Below the pieces are notes generated by a model, which saw only the letters and a program-made list of their open reading frames with translations, did not search any database and was not told where the DNA came from. Below, piece by piece: positions 32,021 to 44,297 of a DNA stretch of 64,000 nt. The stretch is from Nelumbo lutea. Its lineage: Eukaryota > Streptophyta > Magnoliopsida > Proteales > Nelumbonaceae. A program made the position numbers and the translations under genes. How positions within the stretch are numbered: the first letter of the stretch is position 1; each line of letters starts with the position of its first letter. Location: assembly GCA_022828595.1 (NCBI GenBank), contig JAKGHH010000001.1:210565848-210629847 (forward strand). Direction: 5' to 3'.

Positions 32021-33462
32021 AACTTTTAAAACATCACCCTTAAGAAGCTCCCAAAACTTCTTAAAGAATAATAAAGTGAAACCATCAGGGGCCGGAGCCT
32101 TTTCCCCTTCCAATTCATCTAAAGCCTTCTTTACCTCCTCTTCTGAAAAGGGCTTCTCCAAATCTGATGCCTGTTGATCTGACAAGAAATCAAACCATAA
32201 ACCATCCAGTTTTGGTCTTTTCTTGAAAGGTTCTTTGAAGAGGTTTTTGTGAAAGCCTACAAAGGAGTCTGCTAAGTCTTTTTCTTCTTCAAATATTCGA
32301 CCTTCGATTTCCAGCCTTTTTTTTTGGAGTTGATCCTTCTTGCATTGGCCATCTTGTGGAAAAAAGCAGTGTTGTTGCCCCCCTCTTTCAGCCACATTGC
32401 TCTTGACCTCTGTCTCCATTTTACTTCATTTTGGTACATTAGGGAGTCATACAACTTTTTAGCTGTAGTCCTTTTCTTTCTTTTGTCCTCATCCAACAGC
32501 CCACCTTCTTCCTCCACATCAAAATCCGCAATGATTTTCAGACATTCTTCCCTTTTTTCCTCATCACTCCTCCACTTTTCCTTTTTCCATGCCTTGATCT
32601 TTCCTTTCAGTCCATTGAGTTTTTTAAAAAATACATGGCTTGCTGAACCTTCAACTGAGAACTCGGACCACCACCTCTTTACATTTGCCTCTAAGTCCTC
32701 TGGATCCAGCCAATAATGTTCCAATCTGAAAGGGTGTGGGTTCCTTTTCAGACCTCCAGTGCTTAGAAGGAGAGGTATGTGGTCTAACACCATCCTTGGC
32801 AGTGCTTCCTGGCTTGAATTGTGAAAAATCTCCTACCACTCAGAGGAGATCAGAAATCTGTCCAGCCTGACTAGAGATGGCTCTTCCTGGTTGTTTGTCC
32901 AAGTGTACTTTGCCCCCAAAAGAGGCAAGTTTATCAAATCCCACCTTTGGATGAAACCCGCAAAGGATTTCATACTTCTATTTAACCTGGCACATCCTTT
33001 TTTGTCGAGTGGACTAACTATTGTATTAAAGTCTCCCCCTAACACCCAAGGTCCTCCCCACCTTCCTCTAACATAGTCTAACTCTTTCCATAGATCTTCT
33101 TTTAAACTGGACTTAACTGGCCCATATACCCCTGACACTGTAAACTGCAAATTATTTGCTTCCCACAGAAACCTAGCTGAAATGGAGAAAGCTCCCACAT
33201 GCTTGTCAAGCAGCTTGAAGGAATTGTTGTTCCAAATAAGTGCTACTCCTCTTGCAGTGTTTATAGCTGGGAGTTCAATCCAATCACAAGGATTGAAACC
33301 CCAAATGCTTCTCACAACTCTAAAGGTTAACTTCTGTAGTTTCGTTTCCTGTAATAGCAAAAAATATGGCTTCTTGTACCTTAAGAAACCCCCAATTACC
33401 ATCCTCCTTCTGCCTGACCCTAGGCCCCTAACATTCCAAGTGATTAAATTCAAGGATTCCAT
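32016..33462 (-). pseudogene. LINE-C ORF2: endonuclease and N-terminal RT, 3'-truncated
   Basis: The start at 33462 reads MESLNLITWNVRGLGSG. The endonuclease is open for 209 codons with LLQETK, SGVYGP, GGDFN and LDRFLIS, so most catalytic positions are visible. A stop precedes EIFHNSSQEALPR. LDHIPLLL sits where the family has S-D-H-x-P. After a linker rich in Lys and Glu the frame shifts near 32280 into the RT approach (KAPAPDGFTLLFFKKFWE). It ends at 32016-32022 against Copia-3, before any RT catalytic motif. It is a different LINE family from LINE-A/B. Confidence 0.85.
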
Positions 33463-35700
33463 TACTGATATCTTGAAGAGTTATTACTTTTCCTCGCGCT
33501 TCCCACACTGTCATTTAATCCCCAAGCAAGCCTCAGCAACTCCTTCGACTGTCTTCTATTTTTCTTTCCCTTTTCGACCTAAAATCTATTTTCAATGGCC
33601 ATAAAGAGGGCTTTTGTCTCTTCTTCTAGCCCGTTAAAAGATACCTCTAAGAATTCCCTGAAACTGAGAAACTGACAAAACCCAATTTGAAACTTCGTTG
33701 TGATATGTACCTCAAATTTACTTGTTGAGGTCAAGCCTGTTGGGCCTTGCTAGCTGGGAGGACTACTGCAAGTGGTTCTGGCACCTGCTACATTTGTGTT
33801 TCAGCTAGAGATGGAAAGCCTTCAAACTCACCGTTATCTTCAGATACAGCAACAGCTAATGCCAAGGCCTCCTGCTTTTCTAAAATGGAGGAAGAGAGGA
33901 CTTCTTCATCATTTGTACAACTCCTCTTCTCAATGATATCCATCCTTGGGACTCCGTCCCTGACTGCAACTCGCCGCTCTCCTTCGATTGAAACCCCTTC
34001 TAACTAACTGGTACACGGAGATTGCTCACCTTCTAAGTTAACCATTGCGGGAAGACCCGGTTGAGGTATCTCTTTCTCAATGTGAAGCTCCTTTTCCTTC
34101 TCACTCCCGTGCCTCCCTTCTTCACTCCAAAGATCTGAGAAGCTCAAGCCTTCTCCAAACTCAGATCCCTCGTACTCTGAAGAAGACGATGACTTAAGTT
34201 CTAACTGGGCTTTGCCTTTTCCCTTTGCCCTCCCCACATCAAGGCCTGCACCCAGCCTTTGGATTCTTAACTGGGCTTTTGAATCGCAGTGGGTTGGGGT
34301 CCAAATTCTTTCCTTTACCACATTCATTACTAAAGCCCACGAGGCCCACAGGCGACTTAGCTACTTTGGAGTTTAAGCAGGACACTACCGCATCAGCTAG
34401 CTTGTCAATGAGGTCTTCGTTAATCACATTGGGAAGCGTTATATTTGAAATTTGAAAACGATCTGACTTCTATCCTTTTTTAGGCCCAAACCCACCGCAA
34501 CCATTAGATCCCTTTTGATTTCTACGGTTTAAATTTCGTCTTCTTCCTTTCCTTCGTTCTACCACCATCCATCACCCCTCCTCAAAAACTCCAGCAACCG
34601 ATGTGGACCCTTACAAATCCCCCTTTTGAGCTATCAAAACTCCCTCCCTATTAGCCACTTTTTCTGGGTTTGCCATCACTGCTCCCACTTCCTCTTCAAT
34701 CAACCTCCTTGCTAGTGCCTTTTGCACCAGATCCACACCTACCCAAACCGCTTCCTGAAAATCTATCGGCGTCATTTTCTCTGTTCTAATTTCCGGCCAA
34801 ATAATGATGACTTGCATCTCCTCCTCAACCACTAGATTTATGGACTGAGGGATTCCATTCCAGCGGACCTTGAGTCTGATACACTCAAAGAAGTCCTTGT
34901 AAGCTTTGCCTTCATCTATCTCCACAAAACCTCCGCAGAGGTCTCCTATTTTCTGGACAACTTTGTTGCACCACAGATGCAATGGCAAGCCAAAAACTCT
35001 TATCCAAATTTCACCTCCAATATCTTCCTCCTTCCACCAAACCCCTTCGTTCTCTGGCCAAGGCTCAAGGTGGACCAGGGCTCTGTTGCAGCATCAGAAA
35101 CTAGTATTTAGAGTTCTTTGAGCATCTTCCTTGGAAGAGAAAGTGAACAACCACCTTTCACCATCTAACCACCTCATTTCGACTCCCTAAGAACCCCTCC
35201 ATGCTCTGTTAACCCAAGCTTAGATTTCGTCTACCTCAAAACCCTTCCAATCGAATGATCCCACTAAGCAGGCTTGTAGGAAGTTCAATCTCTCCTTCAC
35301 CTTCCCCCCATCCAATTCCTAGAAAACAGTTGTGAGATTTGCCTTAACTTTTACTGCCCCCCCTAACGGCCATTGTTGGAGGTTCAACAATCCCCCTTCT
35401 CTTCCCTTAGGTTTAATGAGCTCTCTGAATCTGCAGAAGAACGGATGATGGCGTCGTCGGTTTTTGTCGGACATCCCCACCATCTGCCATTGTTTTCTGC
35501 CAGTACCCTCTAGCAATCGTCAAGTTTCACCGGTCACCACCGTCGAGTTTCATCAGCATTCATCGAGTGATTTCTCTTGAAAACCCATGTTTTGCTAATT
35601 TAATCACCAATTCACTGACATTCGTCAAGTTTCACCGGCACCCATTTCTAATTTAATCACTCTCAAATCACTTATCCATCTTAGGCTTCTTAGCATCCTC
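33463..35700 (-). pseudogene. LINE-C ORF1 (DUF4283-type) and 5' region
   Basis: On the minus strand, 35516-35319 opens MLEGTGRKQWQMVG with FRELIKPKGREGG. 35300-35100 holds FLQACLVGSFDWKGF, W-V-N-R-A-W-R-G-S, and RWLDGERWLFTF in broken frames. 34988-34611 continues LPLHLWCNKVVQKIGDLCGG and V-D-E, the hallmark W/L-P-x-H-L-W block of plant LINE ORF1 proteins. 34327-34004 is an acidic/serine-rich tail. Several stops and frame changes occur. Upstream (35520-35700) short CGTCAAGTTTCACCGG repeats suggest its 5'UTR. The 5' limit is not proven. Confidence 0.75.
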
Positions 35701-35887
35701 ATCTCAGTGGCAATGACTATATATGTGCTTCTCCTTGGTTGCAAATTGTTCTACCATGGAATAGTTGATCTTATAGCCATCTTGTTAAATTTCCAATTCA
35801 GTTTGACCACTCTGCCTAGAAGGCAAAGTTATAAGGTTAACTCAACTCAATTAAACATTGTCCCAATTATATAGGATCAGCCACATG

Positions 35888-35995
35888 AATCCTGTTCTGC
35901 CATTCCACTCTGCCTAGTGCCATGTCCATTGTTGATTTCTTTTTTTTTTTTTTTTGATAAATTATCCATTGTTGAGTTATGGACCCTCAAATAAT
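35888..35995. repeat. Copy of the 52490-type repeat
   Basis: AATCCTGTTCTGCCATTCCA and GTGCCATGTCCATTGT match the start of both units of the tandem repeat at 52465-52895. The copy is interrupted by the poly-T insertion at 35936. Confidence 0.6.
35925..35975 (-). mobile_element. Minimal LINE-mediated poly(A) insertion with 11-bp duplication
   Basis: TCCATTGTTGA at 35925-35935 is repeated at 35965-35975. Between them are only 29 bases: a T-run and gataaatta, which on the minus strand reads TAATTTATC followed by poly(A). It looks like an extremely 5'-truncated LINE insertion. Long LINE 3' ends in the window also end in a short ATC or ATG word before the A-run. Confidence 0.75.
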
Positions 35996-36021
35996 TTTTC
36001 ACTATTTCAACCCATGTCCCC

Positions 36022-36648
36022 TTTTTTGTAAAGGTAAGGTAATTTTATTGAAAATTGAAGAAAGATTACAGAAGAAGTCAGTCCACTATGGGAATGGCTA
36101 GAAATAACAAAAGTTACAGCTGCCAAAGGGACTGAGCCGAGTTCCTAGACTATACTTACATGATTGAATGCTGGATTAACAGCAACCCAAGACACCAGCT
36201 TGCTGACTGCACACTGCACAATCTCATCAAAATTTTTCTTTTTGTTGCAGAAAATTCTGCTATTTCTTTCATTCCAAATAGCCCAAAGCACAGCTGTGGG
36301 GATGGCCTTCCACACCAGTTATCTTTTTTATTCAAACCACTAATCTTCCAGCAGCATAAGAGATCTTTGACAGAATTTGGCATAACTCAACAAACACCCA
36401 CAGCACTAAGAAAGTGAAGCCACACCTGGGCAGTATAAACACAGATGCTCAGTAGTTTCAGGCTGCTGACCACACAGACCACAAGAGATCTCTGTCAACT
36501 GAATTCTTTTTTTTTTATCAGAAAACTGAACTCCCCTTCTTACAAGATTGACTTTAGAAAGACATTTGTTGAGGGCCATAACCCATATTAGGAAATTGAC
36601 TTCAGAAGGGATAATTGGATTCCAAACCTGTTTATTTGAGAAATTCAT
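36022..36648 (-). pseudogene. LINE 3' relic (zinc-binding end and 3'UTR)
   Basis: On the minus strand: WNPIIPSEVNFLIWVMALN, a Cys pair in SCGLCGQQPETTEHLCLYC (36406-36648), then AIW..ER-type text with CFGLFGMKEIAEFSATKRK at 36156-36383. A 3'UTR containing CAATAAAATTACC and a short A-run follows at about 36022. This is the C-terminal zinc-binding region of plant LINE ORF2 plus its end. RT is absent, so it is 5'-truncated. Confidence 0.7.
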
Positions 36649-36864
36649 AGAGAGGGCTTATGATCATGTGATTTCGAATTTCTTGGAGCATCCTCTTAGT
36701 TGGACTGTGTTTGAAGAAAAAGGTGGAGAAAATGGCTAACAGGTTACCTCCTGGTGGTGAGTTGAAGCTTACTTGAGCTCTTTCATCAGAGGGAGAATGG
36801 AGGACGAGGGAAGGTTCAGAGTAGTAGGAAGGTGGAGGTCTGAGGTGTTGATCAAAGCCAATGT
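36649..36864. other. Short unassigned stretch before LINE-B
   Basis: Contains ERAYDHV followed by text with no further match (36640-36740, plus), possibly a scrap of LINE RT. A direct repeat AGTAGTAGGAAGG occurs at about 36819 and again at about 36870. No gene can be supported. Confidence 0.3.
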
Positions 36865-38785
36865 TAGACAGTAGTAGGAAGGAAGGTGTATGCCCTTAGC
36901 TTCAATCTGATTTGATGTACTTTTGTTATTTAGTGGAAATAAATAAAGTGCATGTTTGATTCATGTTGTTTAGTTTAATTCTGTGTAAAACCCTAAAACT
37001 GGACATTTATAGAGACTCATGTTAGTTTTAAATGTTCACAGCCGTTGGATAAGTCTGGGGAGATTTATCCTGCCAAGGCTGATACTGGTGTGCCACCAAG
37101 TGTTGGGATGACCTGTCTCAGCCATCAGGGTAAGACCCGAGGCACATGCAGTATGGGATTACTTGAATCCTTGAACCGGACCAGATTTCCAGTATTGCCC
37201 TGGACCTTGGAGATAGATGGGCAAAACTGGAAAGTTACACCTAACCCCTAAACTCGATTATGACATTTCACTAGGTGTTGGATCAGGCTGCCTTTGATAT
37301 GCCATTCAGTGAGATCCTTAGAGGGGATCAAAACCTGGGTATGTTGGGGCAGTTTGAGAATTCATCTGAGTGGGTGATCATAGTGACAGAATCAGCCACT
37401 TTGTCGGACAAAGGGTAATGATCGGGAATGCACTCTCTCTGATGGAAACCAAACTGCCGACAGTTGATTTCAATCGTTGGAATTTTGTTTTGCAAAATTA
37501 ATATATTTATATATATATATATATGTACGGTTTCGAATTGTTTGCAAATGGTTTTAATTACCGGGATCCATGTGAGAGGAGAGTGCGGCACTGTTCCTTG
37601 CAGCCGAGGGAGAGGTCCTCTCTTGTCGGGCAGTGCTTTATCATTAAGGGCTGAGAGGTTAAGTGTAAGACCATTGAGGATAATACCTGATGGGCTAATT
37701 TTGCACCTGCCCAGTCCCTGGGTTTTTATAAGATGGCTTGGCCCAGGGACCACTTAATGTAAGTGTTGGGCCCATAGGGTCCATATGATGGACTCAAGGG
37801 GTTCATTGAGTTTTTCAGTGAATTCGGCTGGGCCTTGTTTTAGAGGCTGGGCCGAACCCATGTGGCTGGTGTGTAGATCAATGCTTGGGTCCCACGCCAT
37901 ACAAAGAAGCCCAACTGGGCAGCAGATTGGAAAGTATTTAGACACTGAACACTTAATGGGCCAAAAGCCCATTTCGAGGTGGGCTGATATGATCACCCAT
38001 CCATGGGGCGAATTTGAGATTAAAGTTAGTAAAAGGATTGGGCCTTTAGCCTTATCCACTCTTAGAGACCAAATTCAAATTAGATTTGAATCTGGTAACC
38101 TCCTGATAAGATCAGGAGTAAGCTAACTCTATTTGTAGAAAGGATTAAGATTATCCCCTATCCAAATACTGATTTGGATTGGGATAACTCCTAAAAAGGT
38201 GGTTTCTTAATCAAGAAGAAAGGAGGAGATTTCGAACCACCTTAAAGAGGTATAGGATATCTCCTGCGAATTGAGAGAGGTTTTCATTTTTTCATACTCT
38301 CCAGAAAAACAGAAATAGCAGTTCAGCCTTTTTCGTTTTGGAGATCTCCTCCTGCCGCCGCCATCTGCCATTGCAAGATTAGATCTTTGCAGAAAAGAAA
38401 GTCAAGAAATCTATTCTTGACATCAGTCTTGCAAGAAAGACTGAAAAAGATTCAGCGTTTAGTACTTCCAGAGGATTCTTGTGAAGGATCCAGTGTGTAG
38501 GACGCACCCTGCTGGTTCTGTTCCATTCACAGCTGTGTCATCTTCAGCAGGAACGGATCTTGGAGCATTCTTTGGGCGTGAACACCAACTTTGGGAGATA
38601 CTGCTTCTCCGGATCAGGTATATTCCTCCCATTTATCTTTTGGTACAGATCTGGTTTGATTATGGTTCAAATAGGATCCTTGAATATTGTATTCTAAATT
38701 TAGGGAATATGATTCCCAGTTGGGAGAAGGTAGGAAATTTTTGAAATTCGCCCACCCATTCCGCAACCTTTATGGCGTCCATTAG
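36865..38785 (+). promoter_or_regulatory. LINE-B 5' leader
   Basis: Counterpart of 6419-8445 in LINE-A. Similarity begins around GTATGCCCTTAGCTTCAAT and continues to the ORF1 ATG. It contains a TA run at about 37500-37525, the conserved 66-codon frame at 37045-37251, and TGCCGCCGCCATCTGCC near 38350-38370. The likely role is internal promoter and 5'UTR, inferred from position. Confidence 0.7.
37045..37251 (+). other. Conserved small open frame in the LINE-B leader
   Basis: 68 codons beginning MDKSGEIYPAKADTG, with LNRTRFP and LPWTLEIDGQNWKV, ending at the same stop as the frame at 7979-8275 in LINE-A. Differences between the two are mostly single replacements without gaps. Unknown product. 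It may be a relic of captured sequence rather than a translated peptide. Confidence 0.35.
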
Positions 38786-39144
38786 ATGGATCCAACCATT
38801 CTTTCAGCCAAGACTTTCAAGTTCAAAGAGGAAAGGATCAAAGGTGAGGACGTTTTGAAAATCAGAGAGAATAACAGGGCGACTGTGTTGGTGTCAAAGG
38901 AGGTCATCGTCTGGTTGAAAGGTTTCATAGATGGGGCTATCAACTCTGGTAAGGTGATCGGATGGACAAATTCAATGGCTGTCCCAGGTAAGAAATATGT
39001 AACAGAATTGAAAAGAAACAGAAAGGGATGGTTTATCTCTGTTTGGAACAAGTGGAAAGCAATTGTTGTGTGTGCCAGAAGGGAGGCTACAGAAAGGGTG
39101 GATGGACTTTGTGAAGGTGCTACAGTCTTTTCTTGTAGCCTTGG

Positions 39145-40868
39145 AAGTGAAGAGAGAAGAGGGGGTGAAGAGAAATGGTCAAAAATCCAAAGACCAGGGT
39201 AAAAAAGCTCAGGAGGGGGCAGTTTCGATTAGTTCTTCTGAGAGAGTAGAAGTGCAAGGCATTCCGACTGAAGTGGTGGTTACATGCAATTATCGGTAGG
39301 AGCAGGGAAGGATGAGTGGAAGAAAAGAAGGGTATTAGTGGCCGATAGAGGAGTGACAGACTGGAGAAGGGTTCTGTGTACAGTGGCAGGGGAGTTAGGA
39401 TCTGGGAGTGAAGCTGTGTTGTTCCCTTTTGCAGAGATGAAAGCCATGCTTGATGGCGACCAGCAGCTAAGTTTTAAAGCAGTAGTGGTGGATGGAGCTC
39501 TGATACAGGTTCAGAAATGGAGTCCATTATGCAATGAAGTCGAAGTCCAAGATGGTTGTGTCCGGCTGAAGCTTGTAGGCCTTCCATTTCACCTCTGGCG
39601 GAACTCTGTTCTTGAACACATCGTGCATTGTCTCGGAGGCATCTTGATGAAAGCTGATAAACGTTTTCTGGGTGTCGTGGAGTTACAGGTTGCTGGTGTT
39701 AGGCACGAGAACCTGCCGAGGGTCATTGAAATATGCTCGGATGAAGCCTGGTACAAGGTGTGGGTGGCCTCTGAAGTTGAATGGTCGTGGTGGGGAGGTG
39801 TTCCTAAGGTAGAAGATAATGAGCTGGCGGGGTGGTGGACACGTGGAGGGCTTAGGTTGGGAGTTGAAAAGGTGGAGCAGATGAAAGGCTTTTTTGGGGT
39901 TACTGAGCCGATTGGGGAAAACCAAATGACAGGAAATCTTTTTAAGGAGAATAATTCAAATAGGTTTGAATTAAACAACTTAATGGTGGGATTCTCTTCC
40001 TTTGCTGACGTGGTGAAAAGGCAAGATGGGTTGGGGAGCCGAAAGGTCTAGTCTGAGCCATTGAAGGTGGCGGGTGGGTCGGGGCGGGGTGAAGGTTGAG
40101 CCGGGACAGTTTTGGAAGGGCCCACGTGACAACTTAAAAGGTCACGCAGGCGGGTCGGGTGGGCATAACTCCGAAAGGGGGATCCATATGAAGGACCCAC
40201 GTGATAACTTCAACTGTCACGTGGGTCGGGGCAAAGGGGTTTCCCTTGGGGCACTGATAGACAATGGGAATGGTCTACCATCATCCCAAGTCGTGAGAAA
40301 GGGGGGGTTTGTGCGCAGCGGCGGAAGTTGGAGAAGAAACCGGTGTTGCGGTGGGTTTCCCGGCGAAGTTTGGAGGAGCATAGCCAACTGCGACGCTCCT
40401 CAAAAAGGCCGAATCCAAGATTCGCTAGGGAACGAACTGAAGAGACGGAAGAGAAGGATGAAGGTTGGGTGCAGTGCAGTGAAGGAGATGAAGAAGCGGA
40501 GGTCCATTCTGCTGATGGTACTAGCGTGGGTAGTGTAAATGACAACGGGAGTTGTGCTAGTGGTGACTTGGATGGGTGGAATATTGCAACCTTATTTCAG
40601 GGGGTAGATTGCAATCAGGGCAACTCAATTCCAAGATTACAGAGTGTGCAAGGATTATCAGAAAGGGTAAACCAGGAGAACAAGCAGTTGAGCAAGAACA
40701 CACCATCTAGGGGTGAAACAGGGGTAGAGGGGAATGATCACCAGGTTGACCAAAGGACAGAAGTACTTCCTAACCAACTAAGGGAGGCAGATGTTTACCA
40801 ACCTCTGGAACAAGAGAGGGAGGCCGGGAACAGTCCTTTTCTAGTTTGTCCATCAATCCCAGGTAACC
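39145..40868 (+). repeat. ORF1 tandem unit 1 (1,724 bp)
   Basis: Begins at AAGTGA (39145-39150). It lacks a GAT triplet present in the other units (CTTGATGGCGACC against CTTGATGATGGCGACC). It differs from units 2 and 3 by a few tens of substitutions by eye, so it is the most distant copy. Confidence 0.95.
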
Positions 40869-42594
40869 AAGTGAAGAGAGAAGAGGGGGTGAAGAGAAAT
40901 GGTCAAAAATCCAAAGACCAGGGTAAAAAAGCTCAGGAGGGGGCAGTTTCGATTAGTTCCTCTGGGAGCGTAGAAGTGCAAGGCATTCCGACTGAAGTGG
41001 TGGTTACTTGCACTTATCGGTAGGAGCAGGGAAGGATGAGTGGAAGAAAAGAAGGGTGTTAGTGGCCGATAGAGGAGTGACAGACTGGAGAAGGGTTCTG
41101 TGTACAGTGGCAGGGGAGTTAGGATCTGGGAGTGAAGCTGTGTTGTTCCCTTTTGCAGAGGTGAAAGCCATGCTTGATGATGGCGACCAGGAGCTAAGTT
41201 TTAAAGCAGTAGTGGTGGATGGAGCTCTGATACAGGTTCAGAAATGGAGTCCATTATGCAATGAAGTCGAAGTCCAAGATGGTTGTGTCCGGCTGAAGCT
41301 TGTAGGCCTTCCATTTCACCTCTGGCGGAACTCTGTTCTTGAACACATCGTGCATTGTCTCGGAGGCATCTTGATGAAAGCTGATAAACGTTTTCTGGGT
41401 GTCGTGGAGTTACAGGTTGCTGGTGTTAGGCACGAGAACCTGCCGAGGGTCATTGAAATATGCTCGGATGAAGCCTGGTACAAGGTGTGGGTGGCCTCTG
41501 AAGTTGAATGGTCGTGGTGGGGAGGTGTTCCTAAGGTAGAAGATAATGAGCTGGCGGGGTGGTGGACACGTGGAGGGCTTAGGTTGGGAGTTGAAAAGGT
41601 GGAGCAGATGAAAGGTTTTTTTGGGGTTACTGAGCCGATTGGGGAAAACCAAATGACAGGAAATCTTTTTAAGGAAAATAATTCAAACAGGTTTGAATTA
41701 AACAACTTAATGGTGGGATTCTCTTCCTTTGCTGACGTGGTGAAAAGGCAAGATGGGTTAGGGAGCCGAAAGGTCTAGTCTGAGCCATTGAAGGTGGCGG
41801 GTGGGTCGGGGCGGGGTGAAGGTTGAGCCGGGACAGTTTTGGAAGGGCCCACGTGACAACTTAAAAGGTCACGCAGGCGGGTCGGGTGGGAATAACTCCG
41901 AAAGGGGGATCCATATGAAGGACCCACGTGATAACTTCAACTGTCACGTGGGTCGGGGCAAAGGGGTTTCTATTAGGGCACTGATAGACATTGGTAATGG
42001 TCTACCATCATCCCAAGTCGTGAGAAAGGGGGGGTTTGTGCGCAGCGGCGGAAGTTGGAGAAGAAACCGGTGTTGCAGTGGATTTCCCGGCGAAGTTTGG
42101 AGGAGCATAGCCAACTGCGACGCTCCTCAAAAAGGCCGAATCCAAGATTCGCTAGGGAACGAACTGAAGAGACGAAAGAGAAGGATGAAGGCTGGGCGCA
42201 GTGCAGTGAAGGAGATGAAGAACGGAGGTCCATTCTGCTGATGGTACTAGCGTGGGTAGTGTAAACGACAACGGGAGTTGTGCTAGTGGTGACTTGGATG
42301 GGTGGAATATTGCAACCTTATTTCAGGGGGTAGATTGCAATCGGGGCAACTCATTTCCAAGATTACAGAGTGTGCAAGGATTATCAGAAAGGGTAAACCA
42401 GGAGAACAAGCAGTTGAGCAAGAACACACCATCTAGGGGTGAAACAGGGGTAGAGGGGAATGATCACCAGGTTGACCAAAGGACAGAAGTACTTCCTAAC
42501 CAACTAAGGGAGGCAGATGTTTACCAACCTCTGGAACAAGAGAGGGAGGCCGGGAACAGTCCTTTTCTAGTTTGTCCATCAATCCCAGGTAACC
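40869..42594 (+). repeat. ORF1 tandem unit 2 (1,726 bp)
   Basis: Begins at AAGTGA (40869-40874). It has a private 1-base deletion near 42218 (GATGAAGAACGG against GATGAAGAAGCGG). It shares with unit 3 the changes that separate both from unit 1, for example GACCAGGAGC and TTCAAACAGG. Confidence 0.95.
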
Positions 42595-44297
42595 AAGTGA
42601 AGAGAGAAGAGGGGGTGAAGAGAAATGGTCAAAAATCCAAAGACCAGGGTAAAAAAGCTCAGGAGGGGGCAGTTTCGATTAGTTCCTCTGGGAGCGTAGA
42701 AGTGCAAGGCATTCCGACTGAAGTGGTGGTTACTTGCACTTATCGGTAGGAGCAGGGAAGGATGAGTGGAAGAAAAGAAGGGTGTTAGTGGCCGATAGAG
42801 GAGTGACAGACTGGAGAAGGGTTCTGTGTACAGTGGCAGGGGAGTTAGGATCTGGGAGTGAAGCTGTGTTGTTCCCTTTTGCAGAGGTGAAAGCCATGCT
42901 TGATGATGGCGACCAGGAGCTAAGTTTTAAAGCAGTAGTGGTGGATGGAGCTCTGATACAGGTTCAGAAATGGAGTCCATTATGCAATGAAGTCGAAGTC
43001 CAAGATGGTTGTGTCCGGTTGAAGCTTGTAGGCCTTCCATTTCACCTCTGGCGGAACTCTGTTCTTGAACACATCGTGCATTGTCTCGGAGGCATCTTGA
43101 TGAAAGCTGATAAACGTTTTCTGGGTGTCGTGGAGTTACAGGTTGCTGGTGTTAGGCACGAGAACCTGCCGAGGGTCATTGAAATATGCTCGGATGAAGC
43201 CTGGTACAAGGTGTGGGTGGCCTCTGAAGTTGAATGGTCGTGGTGGGGAGGTGTTCCTAAGGTAGAAGATAATGAGCTGGCGGGGTGGTGGACACGTGGA
43301 GGGCTTAGGTTGGGAGTTGAAAAGGTGGAGCAGATGAAAGGTTTTTTTGGGGTTACTGAGCCGATTGGGGAAAACCAAATGACAGGAAATCTTTTTAAGG
43401 AAAATAATTCAAACAGGTTTGAATTAAACAACTTAATGGTGGGATTCTCTTCCTTTGCTGACGTGGTGAAAAGGCAAGATGGGTTAGGGAGCCGAAAGGT
43501 CTAGTCTGAGCCATTGAAGGTGGCGGGTGGGTCGGGGCGGGGTGAAGGTTGAGCCGGGACAGTTTTGGAAGGGCCCACGTGACAACTTAAAAGGTCACGC
43601 AGGCGGGTCGGGTGGGAATAACTCCGAAAGGGGGATCCATATGAAGGACCCACGTGATAACTTCAACTGTCACGTGGGTCGGGGCAAAGGGGTTTCTATT
43701 AGGGCACTGATAGACAATGGTAATGGTCTACCATCATCCCAAGTCGTGAGAAAGGGGGGGTTTGTGCGCAGCGGCGGAAGTTGGAGAAGAAACCGGTGTT
43801 GCAGTGGATTTCCCGGCGAAGTTTGGAGGAGCATAGCCAACTGCGACGCTCCTCAAAAAGGCCGAATCCAAGATTCGCTAGGGAACAAACTGAAGAGACG
43901 AAAGAGAAGGATGAAGGTTGGGCGCAGTGCAGTGAAGGAGATGAAGAAGCGGAGGTCCATTCTGCTGATGGTACTAGCATGGGTAGTGTAAACGACAACG
44001 GGAGTTGTGCTAGTGGTGACTTGGATGGGTGGAATATTGCAACCTTATTTCAGGGGGTAGATTGCAATCGGGGCAACTCATTTCCAAGATTACAGAGTGT
44101 CCAGGAGAACAAGCAGCTGAGCAAGAACACACCATCTAGGGGTGAAACAGGGGTAGAGGGGAATGATCACCAGGTTGACCAAAGGACAGAAGTACTTCCT
44201 AACCAACTAAGGGAGGCAGATGTTTACCAACCTCTGGAACAAGAGAGGGAGGCCGAGAACAGTCCTTTTCTAGTTTGTCCATCAATCCCAGGTAACC
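42595..44297 (+). repeat. ORF1 tandem unit 3 (1,703 bp)
   Basis: Begins at AAGTGA (42595-42600) and ends at the AAGTGA (44298-44303) that leads into unique sequence. It carries a private 24-base deletion near 44101 (AGAGTGTCCAGGAGAAC). Few substitutions separate it from unit 2. Confidence 0.95.

Noticed and set aside
40074..40538. Gly/Arg-rich frame starting M-G-R-G-G-V, repeated three times, as a possible separate gene
   Set aside because: It lies within the ORF1 linker of each tandem unit, immediately after a shared stop, and is best read as another frame of the broken ORF1.
39589..43431. Three identical 129-codon and three 80-codon minus-strand frames (39589, 41316, 43042 and 39683, 41410, 43136)
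   Set aside because: They are antisense shadows of the triplicated ORF1 core. Their conservation only reflects the tandem repeat.
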